From: Verrucomicrobiaceae bacterium | Lineage (GTDB): Bacteria; Verrucomicrobiota; Verrucomicrobiae; Verrucomicrobiales; Akkermansiaceae | DNA: 5,296 nucleotides | Reading direction: 5' to 3' | Assembly: GCA_947372405.1 (NCBI GenBank) | Contig: CANBTO010000404.1 | Coordinates: 1 to 5,296, forward strand | Shown: piece by piece, positions 1-4,676 of the stretch | Layout: each line of letters begins with the position of its first letter | How positions within the stretch are numbered: the stretch's first letter is position 1 | The notes under the pieces: generated by a model | What the model was told of the DNA's origin: nothing | Seen by the model: only the letters and a program-made list of their open reading frames with translations | The model's database searches: none | Translations under genes and position numbers: made by a program

Positions 1-128
1 CATCGAGTCCTACTACAACACACACCGCAAGCACTCCGCCATCGGCTACCAAACCCCAGCCCAATTCGAAGCCCAAATCCTCTCCCTAAAATAAGCAACA
101 AACCGGTCCAGAAATCCGTTGCATCTCA
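1..128 (+). mobile_element. Right end of an IS3-family insertion sequence (partial)
   Basis: The window begins inside an insertion sequence whose transposase stops at 94. The right terminal inverted repeat probably ends at 128. Read from the outside in on the minus strand it starts TGAGATGCAACGG and carries TGGACC about 19 bases in. IS3-family ends characteristically begin TG(A) and carry TGGAC or GGAGA about 20 bases inside, so the fit is good (family knowledge). The left end lies outside the window, so the repeat cannot be paired and the target duplication cannot be confirmed. A duplication would begin at 129 with GTT or GTTG. The exact end point is inferred from TG...CA logic. Confidence 0.7.
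2..94 (+). CDS. IS3-family transposase OrfB, C-terminal end only
   Basis: The last 30 codons of an integrase-core (DDE, rve-type) transposase. The visible sequence includes YYNTHRKHSAIGYQTP followed by AQFEAQ and a TAA stop. This is the hallmark C-terminus of IS3/IS150-type OrfB proteins (family pattern YYN.RR.HSALGY.SP..FE). The catalytic DDE residues lie upstream, outside the window. The enzyme would cut and join the IS ends during copy-out/paste-in transposition. Whether the full gene is intact cannot be judged here, but the visible tail has no damage. Its stop lies 34 bases from the proposed IS end, a normal spacing for this family. Confidence 0.88.
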   Translation: MESYYNTHRKHSAIGYQTPAQFEAQILSLK

Positions 129-135
129 GTTGTGC
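129..135 (+). other. attC-type R' core at left boundary of the gene cassette
   Basis: GTTGTGC sits one base after the proposed IS end and nine bases before the likely start codon of the cassette gene. The integron core consensus is GTTRRRY, so this copy deviates at one position (T instead of R at position 5). It is the exact reverse complement of GCACAAC at 575-581. In an integron cassette the first six bases of the inserted cassette, preceded by the G of the upstream site, are expected to be complementary to the R'' box of its own attC. Recombination would fall between G129 and T130. The upstream half of any preceding attC is not recognisable, because the IS end occupies that place. Confidence 0.55.
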
Positions 136-661
136 AAAGAAACATGAGCCATCGCACGGTAGTCCATTCGAGCTTTGAGGAATTCCTCGTGAGCGAATGC
201 ACGCCCGAAGGTAGAATCGAAGAAGTGAAGGAGCGTGATATACGATTATCGCGGTTTCCTTATTCAGTAATGCTACAGGTTGCGTTTTTCGAGTTGGATT
301 TCGCCAATCGATGGTGCTGGCAGCACTTCGGGCCGGCAGATGGCATTTGCTTGGACAGCCACTCAGAATATCCGGCATGCACACTATGCGGAAATCATTC
401 ACACGTCGGCAAGTGGATGTGGAGCTTTCTTGGGAAGACGGACTACAACTTCGGCTACAACGAGTGGTATTTCGAATCTGAGATTGATCAGCAGCTATTC
501 CTTTTAAGTGTGTCCGACATTAATTGGGGAGAGAAGTATCCAAAGTAGTACACTCGCCTCCGAGAAATGAAGAAGCACAACACGTCGTGGGTGGCAACGG
601 CGGATAAACTCCCTCGTTCGCTTCGCTCTGTGAGTCTCGCACCGCCGCCTCACCTATTACG
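130..661 (+). mobile_element. Putative integron gene cassette (one ORF plus attC)
   Basis: A compact 532-base unit contains one ORF in the forward direction, a short gap after the stop, and a long imperfect hairpin with attC layout. Its two ends show the terminal match expected of a mobile cassette (GTTGTGC at 129-135 against GCACAAC at 575-581, 7 of 7 complementary). The ORF begins just inside the left boundary and stops 26 bases before the attC, which is typical cassette economy. Three rows of the ORF hand-count to 40-50% GC, against 60% for a row in bioB, consistent with acquisition. No integrase, attI or cassette promoter is in the window, so it may be a solitary cassette, part of an integrase-less attC cluster (CALIN), or the end of an array continuing to the left of the IS. 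The boundaries assume cleavage after the G of each GTT core. Confidence 0.58.
144..548 (+). CDS. Cassette-borne hypothetical protein, Trp-rich with a Cys/His cluster
   Basis: A 134-residue soluble protein whose family I cannot name. It has no signal peptide or membrane segment. It is rich in aromatic residues, with six tryptophans in patches such as RWCWQHFGPADG (56-67) and KTDYNFGYNEWYF (98-110). A C79-x2-C82-x2-H85-x-H87 cluster could bind a metal such as zinc, which is inference only. The patterned composition argues that it is a real gene. I chose the ATG at 144. The frame stays open upstream through a GTG at 132, but that GTG lies inside the recombination core. No clear Shine-Dalgarno sequence precedes 144, and the gene probably depends on a promoter supplied from the left (array or IS). 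It is the only ORF in the proposed cassette. A role in defence, immunity or stress would fit cassette genes generally, but nothing in the sequence proves one. Confidence 0.72.
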   Translation: MSHRTVVHSSFEEFLVSECTPEGRIEEVKERDIRLSRFPYSVMLQVAFFELDFANRWCWQHFGPADGICLDSHSEYPACTLCGNHSHVGKWMWSFLGKTDYNFGYNEWYFESEIDQQLFLLSVSDINWGEKYPK

Positions 662-667
662 TTGCGC
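575..667 (+). other. Putative attC recombination site (59-base element)
   Basis: This 93-base imperfect palindrome begins 26 bases after the cassette ORF stop. The outer boxes are R'' GCACAAC (575-581) and R' GTTGCGC (661-667), pairing at 6 of 7 positions. After an unpaired spacer (582-589 against 655-660) come GGTG (590-593) with CACC (651-654), GGCGG (599-603) with CCGCC (645-649), and ACTC (608-611) with GAGT (632-635). The apical part contains TTCGCTTCGCTC-like sequence. T650 is extra-helical, as attC folded strands require. Length is within the normal attC range. The weak point is the core: both GTT boxes carry a pyrimidine at position 5 where GTTRRRY expects a purine. In known systems an integron integrase acts on the folded bottom strand and would cut between 661 and 662. 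Confidence 0.6.
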
Positions 668-682
668 CAGCCTGTGGACAGC

Positions 683-1054
683 CTATCCGCACAAGAAGTA
701 TAAAGCCGTACCGAAACCGCCGAGTCCGACAAGCATGGAAAGCACCGTGCCGCAGATGAAGACGCGGTAGGAGGGGAGCAGGCCCCAGAACCAGCGGAAA
801 TGGCAGAACGCCGCCGCCGCGAAATAGCAGACGGCCAGGGAGCGGGCGGTGTTTCCCGTGACGAGCATGCTCCATCCCCCGCGTTCGGGCCAAACGGCTT
901 CCTGAGTGATCCACGCCTTGCCTGCGAAATACGCGATGGCCAGCGGAAGGATGATGCCGAGGATCGCCAGTTTCACCCGCCCGCCGTTGGGAGGGTAGGA
1001 GAGGTTTTCGAAGTCGTCCGCCGCCGTGCGATTGAGGTCGGGGTTCCAGCTCAT
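683..1054 (-). CDS. Small integral membrane protein, three predicted helices
   Basis: A 123-residue protein of unrecognised family. After a hydrophilic N-terminus (SWNPDLNRTAADDFENLSY) come three hydrophobic stretches at about residues 27-46, 70-88 and 97-121, giving a small inner-membrane protein ending in YFLCG. I chose the ATG at 1054. The same frame continues upstream to a GTG at 1168, but that would add 38 Pro/Arg-rich residues unlike a folded domain. Neither start has a convincing ribosome binding site. The gene is divergent from bioB, with 178 bases between start codons. Its stop is only 15 bases from the attC R' box, so the cassette sits just beyond its 3' end, in convergent orientation. 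I see no terminator for it in the remaining bases. Function unknown. Confidence 0.7.
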   Translation of the reverse strand: MSWNPDLNRTAADDFENLSYPPNGGRVKLAILGIILPLAIAYFAGKAWITQEAVWPERGGWSMLVTGNTARSLAVCYFAAAAFCHFRWFWGLLPSYRVFICGTVLSMLVGLGGFGTALYFLCG

Positions 1055-1232
1055 GGGGTGGATCGGTGCGCGGATGCGCGTTGGATTTCTATTCCGCAGC
1101 GGCCGGGGCGGGAAGCTTGGATTTCCAGGGGCCGGATGGTTGATCGGCAAGCGCTTTTCGTTGCTCACTTCTTGCTATCGCCTTTCCACGGTGTAGGGAA
1201 GTGGCCTACCGATTCCGCAGATTCACAAGACC

Positions 1233-2267
1233 ATGACCCTCGCCGAACTCCAAGAGCTCCATTCGCTGCCGTTTTTCGACCTGCTCAAGCGCGCCCATGC
1301 GGTGCATGAGAAATTCTGGCCGGACGGCAGGATCCAGCTTTGCACGCTGCTTTCGATCAAGACGGGCGGATGTTCGGAGGATTGCGCGTATTGTGCGCAG
1401 TCCGCCCGATACAAGACGGAGCTGGAAAGCCACGTGCTGCTTGAGAAGGAGGAGGTGATGCAACACGCGCGGGCGGCCAAGGAATCCGGCTCCACCCGCT
1501 TCTGCATGGGAGCGGCCTGGAAGGGCGTGCGCGGCGGGACGCCGAAGTTTGACCAGGTGCTGGACATCGTGCGCGATGTTTCCACGCTGGGAATGGAAGT
1601 CTGCGTGACGCTGGGCGAACTGGGCGTGAAGGAGGCGGAGCAACTCCGCGATGCGGGCGTGACGGCCTACAACCACAATCTGGACACCTCGCCGGAGCAT
1701 TACCCGAACATCGTTTCCAGCCACACCTATGAGGACCGCCTGCGCACCATCCGTGCCGTGCAGGACGCCGGGATCTCGGTTTGCTGCGGCGGGATTCTGG
1801 GCCTCAGTGAAACGATCACCGACCGCCTGCGCCTGCTGGAGGTCATTTCCAATTTCAACCCGCAGCCCGAAAGCGTGCCGATCAACTCGCTGATGCCGAT
1901 GCCCGGCACCCCGCTGGCGGAAAACCCGCAGGTGGATCCCTTCGATCTCGTCCGCATGATCGCCTGCGCGCGGATCTCCGTGCCCGGTGCGAAGGTCCGC
2001 CTCTCGGCCGGCCGCACGCGTTTGTCCGATGAAGTCCAGGCGCTTTGTTTCTATGCGGGCGCGAACTCGATTTTCTACGGGGAGAAGCTTCTCACCGCCG
2101 AGAACCCGGAAGCGGAGAAGGATCTCGCGTTGCTCGCCAAGCTGGGTCTCAAGACCCTGGAGCCGGATCTTTCGTTGAAGGCCCCCAAGCTGGATGAGTC
2201 CATGCCCGCAAGCCCGGCCATGGCGGGGGAGGCCCGCCCCTGCTGTTCGGACGCGGGTTGCTGCTGA
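1233..2267 (+). CDS. bioB: Biotin synthase BioB
   Basis: This radical-SAM enzyme inserts sulfur into dethiobiotin in the last step of biotin synthesis, using a [4Fe-4S] and a sacrificial [2Fe-2S] cluster. The 344-residue protein is close to the usual family length. GGCSEDCAYCAQSARY (45-60) carries the C47-x3-C51-x2-C54 triad that binds the SAM cluster. C91 (in RFCMGAAW), C124 (in MEVCVTLG), C184 (in ISVCCGG) and R256 (in VRLSAGR) match the four [2Fe-2S] ligands known in the E. coli enzyme. NHNLDTSPEHY (147-157) and AGANSIFYGEKLLT are further BioB signatures. The ATG at 1233 gives the normal N-terminus; no clear Shine-Dalgarno sequence precedes it. The C-terminus is odd: after the barrel comes a ~30-residue extension ending PCCSDAGCC. 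No other biotin gene is adjacent, so the locus looks monocistronic here. Confidence 0.97.
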   Translation: MTLAELQELHSLPFFDLLKRAHAVHEKFWPDGRIQLCTLLSIKTGGCSEDCAYCAQSARYKTELESHVLLEKEEVMQHARAAKESGSTRFCMGAAWKGVRGGTPKFDQVLDIVRDVSTLGMEVCVTLGELGVKEAEQLRDAGVTAYNHNLDTSPEHYPNIVSSHTYEDRLRTIRAVQDAGISVCCGGILGLSETITDRLRLLEVISNFNPQPESVPINSLMPMPGTPLAENPQVDPFDLVRMIACARISVPGAKVRLSAGRTRLSDEVQALCFYAGANSIFYGEKLLTAENPEAEKDLALLAKLGLKTLEPDLSLKAPKLDESMPASPAMAGEARPCCSDAGCC

Positions 2268-2312
2268 TCCAGCCGCGGCCCGGAAACGGGAAAGTGCTTC
2301 AGTCCTGTTACA

Positions 2313-2318
2313 TATAAA
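2313..2318 (+). promoter_or_regulatory. Possible -10 element upstream of the DxDGDG-repeat gene
   Basis: TATAAA lies in a locally AT-rich patch (ttacatataaacg) between bioB and the next start codon, matching the sigma-70 -10 consensus at five of six positions. No convincing -35 hexamer is found 16-18 bases upstream. If used, it would give a leader of roughly 80 bases before the ATG at 2408. The leader just before that ATG is rich in A and C and has no Shine-Dalgarno sequence. Low confidence. Confidence 0.25.
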
Positions 2319-2407
2319 CGATGGACGAAACGGATTTGGCCGGCATGGTGGCTACCGATGTTGAGCGATTTCTTTACCTGCAACCACCCACAATCCAACC
2401 AATCCAA

Positions 2408-3130
2408 ATGAAACTTACCAAACTCCACTCGTCCCTTCCATTGAAGGGCATGCTCATGACCGCGGCGCTTTTCGGCGGTCTCAGTCTCTGCGAAGTCCAC
2501 GCCAAATCGCGTGACCTCGATGGCGACGGCGTCCCGAACATCGTCGATCCCGACGTCGATGGTGACGGCATCCTCAACGGCAAGGACCGCAATGTGGACG
2601 GCGGTTACGCTGTCAGCGGCCCTAACAAGGGCAAACATGTAGGGGACTACCTGAAAAACAGTTCCTTCGCCGAACTCGACATCGATGCGGACGGCCTGCC
2701 GGACGATTCCGACGCCGAAACCGACATCGACGGCGATGCCAAACCGGATTCTTCCACTATCGAAAACGACATCGACGGTGACGGCGTGACCGACGCCCTC
2801 GACACCGACGTGGACAGTGACGGCGTGACCAACGGCGACGACGGCGACGTCGATGGTGACGGTAATGACAACGGCACCGACAGCGACGTGGACGGCGATG
2901 GCGAAGACAACGGAGCCGACATGGATGTGGACGGCGACGGTGAGGACAATGCCACCGACGACGACATCGACGGCGACGGAGTCACCAATACCGGCGACGA
3001 CGACATGGATGGCGACGGCGTTGCGAATGCCGACGATTCCGATGAAAACGGCGACGGCGTCGACGATCACGGTGGCGGCGGCGGTGGCGGTGGCGGTGGC
3101 GGTGGCGGTGGCGGCGGTAGCGGTAAATAA
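2408..3130 (+). CDS. Secreted acidic Ca2+-binding-type repeat protein with poly-Gly tail
   Basis: A 240-residue exported protein. Residues 1-32 form a Sec signal peptide: basic start MKLTKLHSS, hydrophobic core about 14-29, likely cleavage after VHA. The mature chain is dominated by Asp-rich DxDGDGxxx units resembling thrombospondin type 3 and other EF-hand-like calcium loops, in which alternating Asp side chains chelate Ca2+. Earlier copies are irregular (36-120); from 121 to 211 seven copies run at exact 13-residue spacing. The chain ends with 16 consecutive glycines (222-237) and SGK. The ATG at 2408 is preferred because it starts a proper signal peptide. The frame is open to an ATG at 2321, but that would bury the signal under 29 extra residues. 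A strong terminator follows. Likely role: calcium-dependent surface or matrix protein (inference). No sorting domain or enzyme domain is visible. Confidence 0.82.
   Translation: MKLTKLHSSLPLKGMLMTAALFGGLSLCEVHAKSRDLDGDGVPNIVDPDVDGDGILNGKDRNVDGGYAVSGPNKGKHVGDYLKNSSFAELDIDADGLPDDSDAETDIDGDAKPDSSTIENDIDGDGVTDALDTDVDSDGVTNGDDGDVDGDGNDNGTDSDVDGDGEDNGADMDVDGDGEDNATDDDIDGDGVTNTGDDDMDGDGVANADDSDENGDGVDDHGGGGGGGGGGGGGGGGSGK
2768..3040 (+). repeat. Seven tandem 39-base (13-residue) DxDGDG repeats
   Basis: Seven consecutive units encode 13-residue repeats of the pattern D-[VIM]-D-[GS]-D-G-x-x-[DN]-x-x-D-x, each 39 bases long (7 x 39 = 273). The middle units (for example DVDGDGNDNGTDS, DVDGDGEDNGADM, DVDGDGEDNATDD) are the most alike, which suggests recent internal duplication. 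The low-complexity GAC/GGC composition also leaves a long open frame on the opposite strand, which is not a gene. Confidence 0.85.
3071..3118 (+). repeat. GGT/GGC microsatellite encoding 16 glycines
   Basis: Sixteen glycine codons occur in a row, including five perfect GGTGGC hexamers at 3083-3112. The unit is a multiple of three, so slippage would lengthen or shorten the glycine tail without breaking the frame. Confidence 0.9.
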
Positions 3131-3186
3131 GGCTGAAACCGACTCTGCCTGGCGACTTGAAATTCCCTGCCAGAAATGATTCACCC

Positions 3187-3222
3187 GCCGGGGTTCTTGC
3201 ATTGCAGGAATCCCGGCTTTTT
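3187..3222 (+). terminator. Rho-independent terminator after the DxDGDG-repeat gene
   Basis: A 14-base-pair stem (3187-3200 with 3204-3217, counting two G-U pairs) closes a three-base loop ATT. It is followed at once by TTTTT (3218-3222). The stem base GCCGGG/CCCGGC is strong. It lies 56 bases after the upstream stop and ends 17 bases before the next start codon, so it should also limit read-through into the solenoid gene. Confidence 0.9.
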
Positions 3223-3225
3223 CAC

Positions 3226-3230
3226 AAAGG
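3226..3230 (+). promoter_or_regulatory. Ribosome binding site for the solenoid gene
   Basis: AAAGG ends nine bases before the ATG at 3240 and supports that start. It lies immediately downstream of the terminator T-tract. Confidence 0.5.
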
Positions 3231-3239
3231 CCATTTCTT

Positions 3240-4619
3240 ATGAGACTAATTTTCCAAAATCCGCTGGCCATGCTAGCAATCGGCATACTCGGTGGCTCGG
3301 GAATCACCGCATTGAGCCTGCGTAGCGGTGGGAGCGCGGCTTCCGGCAAGCCTGCGGATGCTCCGGCTGGCCACTACTCGTCCACCAAGTCGCGCGCAAC
3401 GAGATCGATGCCAGCGGCAAATTTGCGTGGCTTGGACCGGATCGAGGAAAAAGCCCGCCTGCTCGCAGCGAAGGACCCGAAAGAGGCGTGGGAAGAATCT
3501 CTCAAAATCAAGAACTTCGCGGAGCGCGCGGCCTTCCTGAGCGGCCTGATGCGCGAGTGGGCTCTATCAGATCCCGAAGCCGCGCTGGCCATGGCGCAGA
3601 CGCTTCCACCCGGGCACCTCAAGCAGGCCGCCGTGGACGCCGCCTGCTCGGGATGGGCCTCGAAGGATCCGGATGCGGCATCCAAGTGGGCCACCACGCA
3701 TTTGACCGGCCCGCTTGCCTCAGAGGCGTTCGGGATGATCGTCAACGAATGGGCGGGCACGGATCCCGCAGCCGCCGCGCAATGGGTCGGCAGCCTTCCC
3801 AACGGATTGCTCTCCGAAGGTGCGACCACGGCCGTGGTCAACGCCTGGGTGGATCAGGATCCCAAGGCCGCGCTCGAATGGGTGGGCTCCCTCCAGGATG
3901 CCGATCGGAAGGAGATCGCGTATGAGTCCCTGGTTTCCGAATGGGCCAATCAGTCTCCCGAGGATGCCGCCAAATGGGTGGACAGCCAGATGGGAACACC
4001 GCATGCGGGGGATCTGGCGGAATCCTTGATCGGCACATGGGGCGCGCAGGATCCCACCGCCGCATCCGCATGGGTCATGACGCTCAGCGGGGACACACAG
4101 GCCGTTTCCGCAGCCACCTTGCTCTCGCTCTGGACGATCAACGACCCCACGGTGGCCGCGGAATGGGCCTCTCAGTTTCCTCCGGGAAGCACCCGCAGCC
4201 AGGCCATACCGGAGATCGCCACCACCTGGGCCGGCACCGAACCTAACAAGGCCGTGGCATGGGCGCTCGCCCTGTCCGATTCGAAGGAGCAGCGCGAGGC
4301 GCTGGATGGAGCGGTTAGAACATGGTCCGTCGTGTCACCCGCGGATGCCGCGGCCTGGGTGAACCAGCAGCCGGCATCCCAGGCCACGGATCATCTGCGC
4401 ACGGTCACCGCCGGAACGATGATGGAGTCGAACCCGCTGAGCGCCCTCACGATGGCATCACAAATCAGTGATCCGACCGTGAAGGACGGGGCATACGTGA
4501 AGCTGTTGAACCGCTGGGAAAAAATCGATCCCACGGCCGCGCAGAGCTGGATCTCGCAGGCCAAACTGCCCGCCACCATCACCAGCCGCTTGAAAGGACC
4601 AGCTCCTGCCAGGCCATAA
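3240..4619 (+). CDS. Membrane-anchored or secreted protein of twelve 32-residue helical repeats
   Basis: A 459-residue protein. An N-terminal hydrophobic segment (about 8-27) acts as a signal anchor or signal peptide, followed by a Gly/Ser/Ala/Pro-rich linker to about 62. From about 79 to the end the chain is a regular array. A [DSEN]-P dipeptide opens each unit at residues 79, 111, 143, 175, 207, 239, 271, 302, 334, 366, 398 and 430, a period of 32 with one 31. Most units read DPxxAAxWVxxLP, then a variable loop, then a helix ending in W(A). This predicts two helices per unit and an alpha solenoid, TPR- or Sel1-like in general design, though I do not match it to a named family. Solenoids of this kind usually bind proteins or peptides, here probably in the periplasm or outside the cell (inference). 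No catalytic motif is visible. mutY starts 57 bases after its stop. Confidence 0.83.
   Translation: MRLIFQNPLAMLAIGILGGSGITALSLRSGGSAASGKPADAPAGHYSSTKSRATRSMPAANLRGLDRIEEKARLLAAKDPKEAWEESLKIKNFAERAAFLSGLMREWALSDPEAALAMAQTLPPGHLKQAAVDAACSGWASKDPDAASKWATTHLTGPLASEAFGMIVNEWAGTDPAAAAQWVGSLPNGLLSEGATTAVVNAWVDQDPKAALEWVGSLQDADRKEIAYESLVSEWANQSPEDAAKWVDSQMGTPHAGDLAESLIGTWGAQDPTAASAWVMTLSGDTQAVSAATLLSLWTINDPTVAAEWASQFPPGSTRSQAIPEIATTWAGTEPNKAVAWALALSDSKEQREALDGAVRTWSVVSPADAAAWVNQQPASQATDHLRTVTAGTMMESNPLSALTMASQISDPTVKDGAYVKLLNRWEKIDPTAAQSWISQAKLPATITSRLKGPAPARP
3474..4616 (+). repeat. Twelve 32-residue (about 96-base) W...DP coding repeats
   Basis: The unit start dipeptides DP, SP, EP or NP recur every 96 bases, with one 93-base interval. 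A tryptophan usually precedes the dipeptide by 4-5 residues, and another follows at about the eighth position after it. DNA identity between units is modest, so these are old protein-level repeats rather than a fresh tandem duplication. Confidence 0.85.
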
Positions 4620-4662
4620 TGCTTTCTGACAAACCCGGCGTTCGGATTCTCTTGGCGAAGAC

Positions 4663-4666
4663 GGAG
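4663..4666 (+). promoter_or_regulatory. Ribosome binding site for mutY
   Basis: GGAG ends ten bases before the ATG at 4677, the only ATG in this frame between the upstream stop (4617-4619) and the conserved part of the protein. It supports that start. Confidence 0.5.
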
Positions 4667-4676
4667 CGGATGGCGG

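Noticed and set aside
132..143. GTG at 132 as start of the cassette ORF
   Set aside because: It lies within the GTTGTGC recombination core. The ATG at 144 is a more ordinary start, and the extra four residues add nothing recognisable. It cannot be fully excluded.
119..147. Promoter at the IS/cassette junction (TTGCAT as -35)
   Set aside because: No acceptable -10 hexamer lies 16-18 bases downstream, so an outward IS promoter is not supported by sequence.
567..770. 67-codon plus-strand ORF across the attC and the end of the membrane gene
   Set aside because: It spans the hairpin and the antisense of a better supported gene, and its composition is unpatterned.
1055..1168. N-terminal extension of the minus-strand membrane protein to a GTG at 1168
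   Set aside because: The extra residues are Pro/Arg-rich and unlike a signal or domain, and no ribosome binding site supports the GTG.
1193..1209. Short inverted repeat GTAGG...CCTAC upstream of bioB as a biotin operator
   Set aside because: Only 5 bp with a 7-base loop, and no resemblance to known BirA or BioR operator sequences. Chance is likely.
2279..2290. CCCG-GAAA-CGGG hairpin after bioB as a terminator
   Set aside because: The stem is only 4 bp and no T-tract follows. It may be a small RNA hairpin but is not a supported intrinsic terminator.
3157..3185. Promoter for the solenoid gene (TTGAAA as -35)
   Set aside because: No -10-like hexamer at normal spacing, so it remains unsupported.
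2075..3349. 424-codon open frame on the minus strand across the DxDGDG gene
   Set aside because: It is a mirror of the GAC/GGC repeats, giving a low-complexity Val/Ala/Thr translation with no domain. The plus strand has a signal peptide, a repeat pattern and its own terminator.
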